A stretch of 64,000 nt of DNA. Origin: Chara braunii (taxonomy: Eukaryota; Streptophyta; Charophyceae; Charales; Characeae). Below are positions 21,916-28,368 of the stretch, in pieces (positions within the stretch are counted from its first letter, which is position 1; every line of letters starts with the position of its first letter). The notes under the pieces were generated by a model. That model made no database searches. It saw nothing but the letters and a program-made list of their open reading frames with translations, and had not been told where the DNA came from. The position numbers were made by a program, and so were the translations under genes. The stretch lies in assembly GCA_003427395.1 (NCBI GenBank), contig BFEA01000029.1:2431185-2495184 (forward strand), written 5' to 3'.

Positions 21916-23830
21916 CGCGCGGGTGACCCGTGCATGTCTTCCTCTTTTGAAAGGAGGTGCGACAGTAGTCCCTGACCTTAATTGTATGCATTCATCTGAT
22001 TCCATCAGTCCATCTACTCTTGAGAACCGGAAACATGGTTTATACTTTCATGATCAGGGTGCATTGTGTTCGGGGGAAGACGATAGCCTCCTATCACACG
22101 TTTCCTCTAGTCTTGAGAAACCTTTCAGCTCTCAAGTGATTGCACGCCTGAGTTGCACTGAATAGGTGCTGTGTTCAAGGCCTGCACTCAAGTTCATTTT
22201 CAGAGGAAGGGACATCCGAGCCCCTGTCCTGGCCAAGAAATGAAACTAGCTTGCCAAGGGGGGGGATCACCAAATGCCACGGGAAGAGCATCGGCAGAAG
22301 GCGCGAGTAAAAGGTTAAGCAAAACTAACTTCTCAAATTAATTTTCCGAGGAAGGGACATCTGAGCCCCTGTCCTGGCCATGAAATCAAACTACCACACC
22401 AGGGGGGGCAATCACCAAATGCCATGGGAAGAGCATTGGCGGAACTCGTGAGTAAAAAGATATGCAACACTAACTTGATTGGAACGAGGAATAGGACCGG
22501 GAATGTGGAACGTAGGTACTTTGGTAGAAGGATGCAAGTTTTATGTGAATGTCATCAGAAATACTGGTGCAACGTCGGTAAGACTCCCTTTTGATGCTTT
22601 CGGGCATTGAAGAGAGAGTCAGCGTGCGTGACTCTCACGGTCGGTCAGTGGTGTGTGCGGCGGTTTTTGGGTGTGAGGCAAGACGGGGGTGACGGTTGGT
22701 GTTACACGGCCAAGCGCTTGTAACTTCCTTACCTTCTTTGGTTTGGCTTATGACAGCAGCTTGATGCTGTGACTACTATGGTTTCACTGTGTGCTTGGCC
22801 TTCTTGTGTGTTTTTGCATTGCGACTTGCGTGTCAACTTTGCTTCTTCTTGAACACAGCACCCATTGCGTAACTTTTTACTTGCAAGGGAAAATAACTCT
22901 GAACAATTTTGGAGTGCCCAAGGTGATTGAATTGGTAGGGTTTGGGCTAGCAGCCTAGCTCTGTTGGTAAGAGCACGTAAGTGGCATTCAGGACGTCGTG
23001 GGCTCGATTCCCCATGTCATCCATTCGACTGCCCACGCTCCCCTGTGGCGCACTTCTGGTGCACCAGCTGAGATAGTTTGCTTGCCCCCCCGGGTTGGTC
23101 TTGGTGGGGAATGCCCCACCTCCCATCCAGCATCAGGGGTTAGGTTCAACCCTAAGGGGGTAGACTCAACCCTGAGGATGGTTCAACCCTGTGGGGTTAG
23201 GGGGCCTGGGAACCCATAATTCTCAGCGGCAATTCTTATACGAACAGTACAAATTGGTATTTAGCTGGTGGCTAGGGTGAGGTTGTTTCAATGTTCAGAG
23301 AAGAGATTAGTGTAGGGCACAAAAGGCTGTCACCTGTTTGAGGCGCATACAGGTCGTCGCCCTTTCCTTCTTTTTGTTTTTCCGTATGCTTCTCAGAGTT
23401 TCTTCTACTGCTGTTGCTCCACCTGGTTGTCCTCCGGACTACTGAACAGAAATGACAGGTAACAGTGGGATCTAGCACTGTTGATTTGGTGTAATAGCCG
23501 TTTTGTGCTAACGTTATTTTCCGAGGTGCACTTGCAGCCCCCAAGGTCATTTTGTGCCAGATGCTCTGCCTGGGCCTCTATGATGAGTTGACCCTTCTTT
23601 TTATGTTGGCCGTGCTGCAGGGTTGCCGAACTGTTCGTCATCCGACATTCCGGCTAAGGTTGCTTCCCCCCCCCCCACTGCCAACTGAAAAGTCAGATGA
23701 CTCAGAGAGCAGCACTGGGAGCTCCAGCCAGAAGAGCGAGGGACCGAACACTCCACGACCATCTAATACGAGCACGAAGACCGGAAGTTTTTATGAAAGG
23801 GGTTTTGGCAGACCAAGAAAAGCACTTTAG
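1524..23830 (+). CDS. Oca6/Siw14-type atypical dual-specificity (pseudo)phosphatase, five-exon gene
   Basis: CDS = 1524-1582, 5894-6050, 18381-18497, 20211-20375 and 23621-23830 (59+157+117+165+210 = 708 nt, 235 residues plus TAG). Exon 1 ends in CG and exon 2 starts with G, restoring an Arg codon; all later joins are phase 0. The protein reads with the plant/fungal atypical phosphatase fold throughout: an FYRGAYP turn near residue 18, [14 protein letters not shown] near 35-48, the signature [16 protein letters not shown] near 100-113, [13 protein letters not shown] after it, [10 protein letters not shown] near 160-167, then [15 protein letters not shown] and a Ser-rich tail. Yeast Oca6 (about 224 residues) has the same layout. 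The loop Cys is present, but Val replaces the invariant Arg of CX5R, so catalysis is doubtful; family members act in inositol-pyrophosphate or stress signalling in yeast. The only non-canonical splice site is the GC donor of exon 2. Gene structure is inferred from phase and homology, without transcript data. Confidence 0.85.
3150..3328 (+). repeat. Degenerate TGGCCCATTTTGGTCCATCC array
   Basis: About eight imperfect short units of the pattern TGGYCCATTTTGGTCCATCC. The array resumes at 4459-4485 (TGGTCCATTTTGGCGCATCC) on the far side of the inserted LINE, showing it was one array before insertion. Confidence 0.65.
3329..4458 (-). mobile_element. 5'-truncated LINE with 12-bp target duplication
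   Basis: The 12-mer CCCTCCTGGTCC stands at 3317-3328 and 4459-4470, flanking exactly this stretch. The plus-strand T-run at 3329-3352 is the element's 3' A-tail. On the minus strand 3836-4458 encodes the C-terminal end of a LINE ORF2: [18 protein letters not shown] is the zf-RVT zinc-binding motif, followed by [16 protein letters not shown] and a basic tail ending [14 protein letters not shown]. The 3' UTR segment at 3376-3436 recurs at 33663-33728 next to another LINE tail. ORF2 is cut at its 5' side, so the copy is dead. Confidence 0.85.
5022..5160 (+). repeat. (ATG)n ... (CAT)n inverted trinucleotide tracts
   Basis: About ten ATG/GAT units (5022-5060) face about nine CAT units (5083-5106) and a CGTCGC-type extension. 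Transcribed from either strand the two tracts can pair as a hairpin. Confidence 0.7.
5343..5480 (+). repeat. (CT)n microsatellite with TCACCGTCT interruptions
   Basis: Several (TCTC)n blocks separated by CACCGTCT, giving a higher-order period of roughly 35-45 bases. Confidence 0.7.
5894..6050 (+). CDS. Exon 2 of the Oca6-like gene
   Basis: Acceptor TTTGCAG precedes it. The exon encodes [30 protein letters not shown] and a stretch ending HFYVEKFQ, which align with the N-terminal half of Oca6/Siw14-type phosphatases. The best boundary is CAG|GCATGT, a GC donor, because it keeps phase 0 into exon 3 and no good GT donor lies at the right place. After the boundary the reading turns into (CT)-rich intron sequence. 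Confidence 0.82.
6766..6950. mobile_element. 185-bp TIR element (MITE), TA target site
   Basis: Perfect 26-bp terminal inverted repeats at 6766-6791 (TACCGTCTTCACCCG then AATAGAACGCC) and 6925-6950. If the terminal TA is the target duplication, the element itself starts CCGTCTTCACCC, a Tc1/mariner-like (Stowaway-type) arrangement. Inside, a 60-70 bp block (GCCGTATGTGGACTGAAAGC...) is duplicated in tandem, so a third degraded TIR end lies mid-element. No coding capacity. Relatives are at 24770-25110 and 30107-30739. Confidence 0.85.
7188..9671 (-). pseudogene. Penelope-like reverse transcriptase (broken)
   Basis: Minus-strand frames in order: 9671-9339 (unrecognised N-terminal part), 9370-9140 (very basic, [16 protein letters not shown]), 9177-8926 (contains [10 protein letters not shown] and [10 protein letters not shown]), 8741-8493, and 8575-8111 with the palm A-type motif [19 protein letters not shown]. 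In the next frame comes the catalytic FMDD (codons at 7916-7927, in [12 protein letters not shown]), then [18 protein letters not shown] and a thumb-like tail to 7188. FMDD in place of YADD is a known kind of variation. At least three frameshifts and several stops make it non-functional. Confidence 0.75.
9954..10214 (-). pseudogene. GIY-YIG endonuclease domain of the Penelope-like element
   Basis: The frame contains [18 protein letters not shown], followed by [13 protein letters not shown]. The spacing from VY to YIG, the Arg shortly after it and the ERWWEH helix fit the GIY-YIG nuclease fold (VVY for GIY). In these retroelements the domain nicks target DNA for primed reverse transcription. 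It lies 5' of the RT in element orientation. The catalytic Glu further downstream is not clear because the frame breaks. Confidence 0.7.
10601..11571 (-). pseudogene. N-terminal region of the Penelope-like element: zinc knuckle and charged ORF
   Basis: The 11571-11314 frame contains [12 protein letters not shown], a CCHC knuckle in which the first Cys is lost (PPGI precedes it), then a Gln/Lys/Arg-rich tail. The 10933-10601 frame is a charged, coiled-coil-like stretch ([20 protein letters not shown]). Co-orientation with the downstream GIY-YIG suggests one element. Function beyond nucleic-acid binding is not known. Confidence 0.5.
11572..12221. other. Intronic stretch, no gene seen
   Basis: Contains a GAA/GCA-rich block (11778-11900) and AT-rich unique sequence. 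No family motif is recognised. Confidence 0.5.
12222..13475 (+). repeat. Complex satellite: about 110-bp unit with (CT)n and (CA)n
   Basis: At least eight degenerate units share TTCTAGCGGTAGATTCATTC, GATTTTGCTCATCCTATCGA and, in some, GAGGCCAGTCGCGGGGTTGG. (CTCT)n and (CACA)n tracts separate them. One internal block (about 13030-13200) reads in reverse, with (GT)n replacing (CA)n. A divergent single relative lies at about 17370-17425 (TTCTAGCGCAAGATTCTGTC). Confidence 0.8.
13482..13552 (+). repeat. (TC)n microsatellite
   Basis: About 35 uninterrupted TC units. The assembled length is unreliable for such a tract. Confidence 0.85.
13764..14678 (-). pseudogene. Gag N-terminal region of a second LTR retrotransposon
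   Basis: Minus-strand frames 14678-14277, 14476-14195 and 14198-13764 read as one protein with frameshifts: [51 protein letters not shown], then [19 protein letters not shown]. The last two are leucine-heptad coiled-coil segments typical of plant gypsy-type Gag N-termini. It lies downstream (in element orientation) of a tRNA-iMet primer site. Truncated near 13.7 kb; no pol follows. Confidence 0.6.
15809..15877. repeat. TTAGGG-like inverted repeat next to the PBS
   Basis: Several CCCTAA motifs followed by GCCCTAACCTAATTC (15846-15860) and its near-perfect reverse complement GGAATTAGGGTTAGGG (15861-15876). It forms a hairpin in the leader of LTR element 2. Confidence 0.65.
15908..15919 (-). 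other. Primer-binding site (initiator-Met tRNA) of LTR element 2
   Basis: The minus strand reads TGGTATCAGAGC, the standard complement of the 3' end of plant initiator-Met tRNA, two bases inside the end of a putative LTR. It fixes element orientation as minus. Confidence 0.8.
15922..17251 (-). mobile_element. Putative 5' LTR of LTR element 2
   Basis: Bounded on the PBS side by TGTTACGATCC (plus) and proposed on the far side at GGGTCATTACA, so the minus strand starts TGTAATGACCC and ends GGATCGTAACA, a TG...CA pair of typical plant form. It contains an internal duplication of the block around 16290-16380 (AGAGGACAACGCAAAGCAGC / AAAGGACAACCCAAAGCAGC). The partner LTR is absent, so the outer boundary is inference. 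Confidence 0.5.
17826..18335 (+). repeat. Tandem repeat (about 75-105 bp units) beside exon 3
   Basis: Six or so degenerate units share CCATGGTCCACTC, TGTGCAAGGATGACA and GAGAAATGGTCCAAATTT, with A-rich spacers growing towards the 3' side. It ends about 45 bases before the acceptor of exon 3. Confidence 0.75.
18381..18497 (+). CDS. Exon 3 of the Oca6-like gene: catalytic-loop exon
   Basis: Acceptor TTTGGATGCAG and donor GTG|GTAATT bracket 39 codons in phase 0. They encode [16 protein letters not shown], then [18 protein letters not shown]. The [10 protein letters not shown] loop is the position of the protein-tyrosine-phosphatase CX5R motif. Cys is kept and Arg is replaced by Val, as the Arg is also missing in yeast Oca6. 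The exon lies between two blocks of repeats and is the most conserved island in the region. Confidence 0.87.
18829..18980 (+). repeat. (GA)n microsatellite with one unresolved base
   Basis: About 75 GA units with an N at 18917, where the phase of the repeat also slips. That suggests two contigs or reads were joined here. Confidence 0.9.
19470..20113 (+). repeat. TATGTACTATGTA minisatellite
   Basis: Long array of 7-bp ACTATGT units and variants (CGTGAGTACGTGCTATGT, ACTCTGT). GTAC palindromes give strong self-pairing. The array ends just before the polypyrimidine tract of exon 4. Confidence 0.85.
20211..20375 (+). CDS. Exon 4 of the Oca6-like gene
   Basis: A strong polypyrimidine tract ending TTTTTCAG precedes 55 codons in phase 0; the donor is CAG|GTATAT. 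It encodes [17 protein letters not shown], a charged helix ([15 protein letters not shown]) and IPQWLWQ. This matches the helix after the P-loop and the C-terminal helix of Siw14/Oca-type phosphatases. Confidence 0.88.
20788..20826. repeat. Perfect 17-bp inverted repeat (5-nt loop)
   Basis: TTTTTTAAGGCCCCCCC at 20788-20804 faces its exact complement at 20810-20826 across ACACC. This would be a very stable hairpin in RNA or single-stranded DNA. Confidence 0.9.
20851..20876. repeat. Perfect 26-bp palindrome
   Basis: The half-site GCCGTAGATCTTC is followed directly by its complement. Further TTCGAA/GAGATC-type palindromes continue to about 20945. Confidence 0.9.
21196..21310 (+). repeat. (CTT)n and (CTC)n tracts
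   Basis: Two triplet blocks (21199-21233 and 21251-21279) and a third CTT block near 21289. A 200-base CCTCCC-rich tail follows to 21800. Long frames across it are compositional. Confidence 0.7.
21861..21907 (+). repeat. Poly-T run of about 47
   Basis: Uninterrupted T-run, possibly the A-tail of a minus-strand retroposon whose body was not recognised. Confidence 0.8.
22195..22475 (+). repeat. About 140-bp tandem duplication
   Basis: Two copies (about 22195-22335 and 22338-22475) share GAGGAAGGGACATC, GAGCCCCTGTCCTGGCCA, ATCACCAAATGCCA and GGGAAGAGCAT, with about 10-15% difference. Confidence 0.8.
22930..23215 (+). mobile_element. tRNA-derived SINE
   Basis: A tRNA-like head with an A-box TAGCTCTGTTGG (22956-22967) followed by TAAGAGCA, and a B-box GGGCTCGATTCCC (23000-23012), 33 bases apart, as in pol III internal promoters. 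A non-tRNA body follows, with repeated GGTTCAACCCT motifs (23130-23200). No long A-tail is seen, and no tRNA cloverleaf can be closed at the acceptor stem, so it is not a working tRNA gene. Confidence 0.65.
23621..23830 (+). CDS. Exon 5 of the Oca6-like gene (stop codon)
   Basis: Acceptor CCGTGCTGCAG precedes 69 codons and TAG. The exon opens with [15 protein letters not shown], a basic segment following the WLWQ helix in homologues. Then come PPPPLP (from a run of 11 C, in frame only at that exact length) and a Ser/Thr-rich tail ending [10 protein letters not shown] frame change at the C-run would hit TGA within a few codons, which supports the called length. The tail looks disordered and phosphorylatable (inference). 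Confidence 0.8.
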   Translation, partial: GCRTVRHPTFRLRLLPPPPLPTEKSDDSESSTGSSSQKSEGPNTPRPSNTSTKTGSFYERGFGRPRKAL

Positions 23831-24088
23831 TGTTAAGCGGCTCCGGAATGACGCAGGTAGGAACTAGCTGTCAGGACACCCCTCTCTTGCTTCTGGCCTG
23901 AGAGAGAACAACTGCTGAGTACAAGTAACAGGATTGGCTCCCGCCGTTCTGCCCCGGGAGGGTGGGACACAGATATAAGGGAGGTAGGTGAGCTACTGAT
24001 CTGGGGGGGATTGCTGGTAGATACATATGTGAGGCTTACGATCGATCCGAGGGTCCAAATCCAACTGGAGACCCAGAGCGAATCACAG

Positions 24089-24091
<3 letters not shown>
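23831..24091. other. 3' flank of the Oca6-like gene
   Basis: About 260 bases between the stop codon and a poly-G run. No clear AATAAA was found. The true transcript end is not resolvable here. Confidence 0.4.
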
Positions 24092-24120
<29 letters not shown>

Positions 24121-24451
24121 AGGCAAGAGCTATTTGTTTGGTAGAGATACTGTTAGGCACGAGCTATTTGTTTGTGTAGAAATAGGGTTTCTGAAATTTG
24201 ACATACTTGTGAAGTTTTCAACTGATGATTGATTTTCAATATGGAACAACTCATCGCCGAAGTTTCGTTTCCACTTTGTATGGGGGGGAGGCAAGAGCTA
24301 TTTGTTTGGTAGAGATACTGTTAGGCAAGAGCTATTTGTTTGTGTAGAAATACGGTTTCTGAAATTTGACATACTTGTGAAGTTTTCAACCGATGATTGA
24401 TTTTCAATATGGAACAACTCATCGCCGAAGTTTCGTTTCCACTTTGTATGC
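24092..24451 (+). repeat. 29-G run followed by a 168-bp tandem duplication
   Basis: G run 24092-24120, unit 1 at 24121-24288, unit 2 at 24289-24450. Units are nearly identical (AGGCAAGAGCTATTTGTTTG ... CGTTTCCACTTTGTATG). A second, 7-G run ends unit 1 immediately before unit 2. Confidence 0.85.
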
Positions 24452-24769
24452 TCGAAATCTGTTGACGGATTTATGAGTGTGAATTGGAACCTGGTTTATC
24501 TCACTGATGTGGCTTTTGGCAGGAGACTGGCTATCGGTATCCTCTTTCCCTCTATCGAGGGCGGGTTAGCTAAATATAGATGAATATAGATGCATTATAG
24601 GTGATGATTCAGGTCATCAGAAGTGCCTTGTCAGTCTGAGGGTTTGGTATCTCATCTCTCTGTGTCGTTTTAGTAAACGTATGTTCTTTTCTTTCTTTCT
24701 TCTCCCCCCCCCCCTCATGGTAGATCACTGTAGTAAACATATGTTATGTTTTGGTAATCCAGTTTGTAC
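24452..24769. other. Intergenic, nothing recognised
   Basis: AT-rich unique DNA with CTATC/TAGATGAATATAGATG short repeats and a poly-C run near 24705. No gene. Confidence 0.5.
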
Positions 24770-25047
24770 CACCGTCTTCGCCCAAAAATAACGCCCAGGT
24801 GTTATATTCGACTTCCCTAAAAAGATCAGTTTTCGTTTTTACAGTTTTACTCACATTTTTTCAAATAGAACGCCCCTCTGAATATAATGCGTTATGTTCG
24901 AATAGAACTCCGGGGCGGTATATTTGAATGTTCCATGGGCAGAGTGCCTTGTAGAGGTAGTATACATGGGTTTTGAAGGCCAGAAATGGGGGTAGTATAC
25001 ATGGGTTTTAAAGGGGGTTGAAAGAGGTTTTGACTTCCAAGGGAAAT

Positions 25048-25080
<33 letters not shown>

Positions 25081-25110
25081 AGTTTGTAAGGAATTCTGAA
25101 GTGACCCTCA
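24770..25110. mobile_element. Partial copy of the CGCCCGGGCG-type TIR element
   Basis: Starts ACCGTCTTCGCCC and runs with about 80% identity along the reverse complement of the 30107-30739 element (TTTCGTTTTTAC, TCAAATAGAACGCCCC, GCAGAGTGCCTTGTAGAGGT, ACATGGGTTTT, GGAATTCTG). A 30-T run (25050-25079) lies inside. The far end is missing; the LTR element begins 25 bases later. Confidence 0.75.
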
Positions 25111-25134
25111 GCAGAAAGTCAATTCATTCATATA

Positions 25135-26056
25135 TGCAAGTACAATGATTGAAAGCGAGAAGCACAAATCCAGATTGCAATTACACGAAAATAGCCAAGA
25201 GTCTCATAAAGAACCAGCGAGCAGAAATGCACTTGAAATCACTAATGTACAGTACAATGATGAACAGTATCGACAATGTAGCCGTTTGCCGTCATCAGCA
25301 ACACATGAGAGTTATACTCCCATCTGGCGCACAGCACCCAGCCTACTCCTAGCCCATCTACTCTTAGCCTATCTACGTTGCAGACAACCAGCCAAATCAG
25401 CACTGAAGTCGGAGCACATGAAGAATGTTGCCCAAATGCAGACCTTTGCATGACTCCCGATGACCTCGCTCTTTACCTCTCGCTCTCTTCTTCATCCCTC
25501 GACTTCCCTCAACGCACTACCGCCGAAGGTCCACCATATCCACCACCATCAGTGTTGGCCAGAACGCCTGGCTATGGCGCCTCTCACCCAGCAGCTACCA
25601 GAGCAGCTGCTCGTCCAGCGCTACGGCACGCACACACAAGGGCTAGCCAGGCAGTGTGAGACACAGTAGCGTGACCGCATTGACTGCCAGCAGCCCGAAT
25701 GCCCTCGAGTTAGCCCTGCCTTGCCTATATGGTGCTGTGTGCGACCTGGACCGGTCCCAGTCGGGGTCATCGCGTGCGGCCCGCGTATCCAGCATGCAGG
25801 CCCAGTTTCAAGCTGCTTCCAGGGCCTGGTACCGACAGTTAGGTTCAGGCAACTGTGTGCCTTTGGACGTCAAGCTCACACGGACCCAGCATTACGTGCT
25901 CAACCAACTGGCGTCTGGTAACTGTCTGGCGCCCCCAATATTCTCAGAGACTCTCGTCCTGGCCAAAAATGGAAATTGACAGGCCCTCCCTCACTTAGTG
26001 CGCCCTGGAGCTGTCTTTGGGGTCCCGGTTTTGCTGTGAGGGGCCTGAACCTCGCA
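25135..26056 (-). repeat. 3' LTR of the gypsy element
   Basis: On the minus strand it starts TGCGAGGTTCAGG right after a purine tract and ends GTACTTGCA. It is colinear with 32695-33638. The pair shares, for example, GTTTCAAGCTGCTTCCA, CGGACCCAGCATTACGTGCT and CCACCATATCCACCACCATC. Confidence 0.9.
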
Positions 26057-26072
26057 TTCCCTCCTCCTCAGA
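26057..26072 (-). other. Polypurine tract
   Basis: The minus strand reads TCTGAGGAGGAGGGAA directly before the LTR start TGCGAGG, the expected plus-strand primer of reverse transcription. A second, weaker copy lies at the matching place of the tandem duplicate near 26500. Confidence 0.75.
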
Positions 26073-26084
26073 ATTGATAGTCCT

Positions 26085-26399
26085 TTGAGATGCTCTTCTT
26101 TTTTTTTCGCTCTGCACAGCCTTCCCCTTCAACCTTCTTTCAGACTCAGTGACGATCTGTTGTGCAGTCCTGATCAGTTCCTCCTTGGCATTCCAGCGAT
26201 CTTTTGCAGGATCAATGTGATGCCTGAACCTCACGTGATACTCTCGGGGTGGTCTAGAAGGTCTTCCTCTGCCAACGGGTTTTGCTGGAGGAAGGTTGCG
26301 ATGTCCCACAATATCGTCGATGTCAACTTGGCCTTCTTCCATGGTGTCTCCTTGAAGGAAATTCTTGTGTTTCTGCAAAAGGTGCCAGCTTGGAGGCAT
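26085..26399 (-). pseudogene. Duplicate of the pol C-terminal chromodomain-like segment
   Basis: Encodes DIDDIVGHRNLPPAKP, PPREYHVRFRHHID, DRWNAKEELIRTAQQIV. It parallels 26507-26800 and lies distal to it in the tandem duplication. It is separated from integrase by the duplicated LTR start, so it could not be translated with pol. Confidence 0.7.
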
Positions 26400-26506
26400 G
26401 GAATACAGGGTGAGTGCGTAGATGCCTTGGGACTATCAATGCTCTGGAGCTGTCTTTGGGGTCCTGGTTTTGCTGTGAGAGGCCTGAACCTCGCATTCCT
26501 TCCTCG

Positions 26507-26800
26507 TTAGCATTGATAGTCCCCTTTGATATGCTCTTCTTTTTTTTTGTCCCTCTGGACAGCCTTCCCCTTCAACATTCTTTCAGACTCAGTGACGATC
26601 TGTGGTGCAGTCCTGATCAGTTCCTCCTTGGCATTCCAGCGATCTTCTCCAGAATCAATGTGATACCTGAACCTCACGTGATACTCTCGGGGTGGTCTAG
26701 AAGGTCTTCCTCTGCCAACGGGTTTTGGTGGAGGAAGGTCGTGATATCCCACAATATCGTCGATGTCAACCTGGCCTTCTTCCATGGTCGGGGGCAGCAT
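26507..26800 (-). pseudogene. Chromodomain-like C-terminus of pol
   Basis: VDIDDIVGYHDLPP, PPREYHVRFRYHIDSGEDRW and NAKEELIRTAPQIVTESE follow the integrase C-terminus. The EY-VRF strand, the W in DRW and the final helix fit a chromodomain as found in chromoviruses, where it guides integration to heterochromatin. Aromatic cage residues are only partly present. Confidence 0.6.
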
Positions 26801-26821
26801 GGATCTCCTTGAAGGAATTTT

Positions 26822-27644
26822 TTATGTTTCTGCAAAAGGTGCCAGCTTGGAGGCATGGAATACAGGGTGAGTGCGTAGATGCCTTGGGACTCTGACGTTA
26901 GAGGGCCCATCTATATCTGTTCCCATTATGTCTAGTACCTCCCACGGTCCAAAATACTGTGGCATTAGTTTCCTACATACGCCGAACTCCTGTCCTAGCT
27001 CTGCAGACTTAACGGAGACACATTCCCCTACCTGAAATGTGGACTGTCGGCGATGCTTGTTCTCGAAAGCAATCATTGCTGCCTGAGACTTGATGCAAAT
27101 GGTCAAAAGCCTCTTCAAGCATCTTCTCGTAGTGGACTGCAAGGCTCCAGGAGCTGCTGTTGGTTGGCTTCCCGGAAGGAGGAAGTCGATTGGAGTTAGT
27201 GGCTTCCAGCCAATATGCAGATTGATAGGGGTCTTGCCTGTTGTGCTATGAACAGCGTTATTATACAGGCTTGCGACGAGGGGCAACTGCTTGTCCCAGT
27301 CGTCCTGACTACTTGATGTAGTGCCGCAAGAGATGCTGCACTGCAGGGATCATTTGCTCCGCCTGGCCATTGGCCTCCGGGCGATTACCCGAGGTCATCT
27401 GCATTCGGCTGCCCATTTTTTCAGCAGTTTGCTTCCAGAGCTCACTCGTGAAGCAGACATCTCTATCGCTAACGATAGTACGGGGTAGAACGAAATCCCG
27501 TACCGAGTGTTTCATAAAGAGTTTGATGATATCTACGATGACATACTCATACCTCTTCCCACTCTTGCTGCTGACCAGCGTATCCATGAAATCCGTGGAC
27601 ACAGTTTCACCTGGTCCAGCAGGAATTGGAAGGGGTTTGACCAA
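26822..27644 (-). pseudogene. Integrase (core with internal deletion, C-terminal part)
   Basis: 27644-27309 encodes TVSTDFMDTLVSS (first Asp), LPRTIVSDRDVCFTSELWK (second Asp) and NGQAEQMIPAVQ (Glu). Between VIVD and KLFMKHSV about 17 residues normally present are missing. After a frame break, 27286-26822 carries NNAVHSTTGKTP, FQVGECVSVKSAE and LRTHPVFHASKLAPF, the GPY/F-type C-terminus. The three acidic residues survive, but the deletion and frameshift kill it. Confidence 0.8.
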
Positions 27645-27945
27645 GCCAAGTGGTGCTTGTGTTCACAGCTTGTCCCTCTGGCACACTTGGCAGGTCTCTG
27701 TGTATTTTCTTTGCGTCATCGTACACGTTAGGCCACCAAAACCTCTGAATGAGGTTTGCACAAGTCTACTTGTAGCCGAAGTGGCCGGTCGCGTTGTGAC
27801 ACTCCCTTAAAAATAAACTACGCAAAAACTCATTTCACGGAACACAATCTTTTTGTCCCTGCTTGTTCAAGAAAAAGCGACCCCTCCACCATTGACTCGT
27901 CCAAGGTTTTCTTATCCTTGGAGTCGAGTTTGCGAATGATGTCCA

Positions 27946-28326
27946 TCATGACTGGGTCTTCCTTGTAGGAAACCAGGTTTGTGTTATTGCATCGGTTAAG
28001 CCAAACTCAGTTATTAATGCCCCCAGGTAGTCAGCTCTACAAGACAAGGCGTCAACAACCTTGCTATACTTGCCCTTTATGTATTCTACTTCGAACTCGA
28101 ACTGGTCGATATACTCGATCCAGCGCTTCAAAACGTCAGACAAGGCAGACCAAGTCTTAATCGTTTTTAGAGTCTGATGGTCAGTTCTTAAAATAAAGAA
28201 TCTGCCCAACAAATAGTGCCTCCAATGGGTCAAGGCCTTGTATAGAGCGAATAACTCTCTCTTGTAGATGGACTTGGCTAACTTTTGAGATGGCATCTTC
28301 TTGCTCATGTATTCTACTGGTCTCAA
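27946..28326 (-). pseudogene. RNase H domain of pol
   Basis: RPVEYMSKKMPSQK, IYKRELFALYKALTHWRHYL (catalytic Glu), FILRTDHQTLKTI (Asp) and IKGKYSKVVDALSC (Asp) follow the Ty3/gypsy RT-RNase H pattern. The element-side frames on both sides are shifted. Confidence 0.85.
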
Positions 28327-28368
28327 CTTTGGCCCCTCCTGCTGAACTAGTACGATGCCTATGCCATA

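Larger units (their letters stand above)
20376..23620 (+). other. Intron 4 of the Oca6-like gene (3.2 kb)
   Basis: Donor CAG|GTATAT, acceptor GTGCTGCAG|GGT, phase 0. Content: palindromes, a (CTT)n/CCTCCC-rich stretch whose long frames are low-complexity on both strands, a long poly-T, a tandem duplication and a tRNA-derived SINE. Confidence 0.8.
26003..26893 (-). repeat. About 440-bp tandem duplication across the LTR/pol boundary
   Basis: Units at about 26003-26439 and 26440-26893. Each contains the first 54 bases of the LTR, the PPT and the chromodomain-coding end of pol, at roughly 90% identity. The element therefore has two potential pol ends and two LTR starts. Confidence 0.85.

Noticed and set aside
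22950-23020. Functional tRNA gene
   Set aside because: A- and B-boxes are present, but the acceptor and anticodon stems cannot be paired. SINE head instead.
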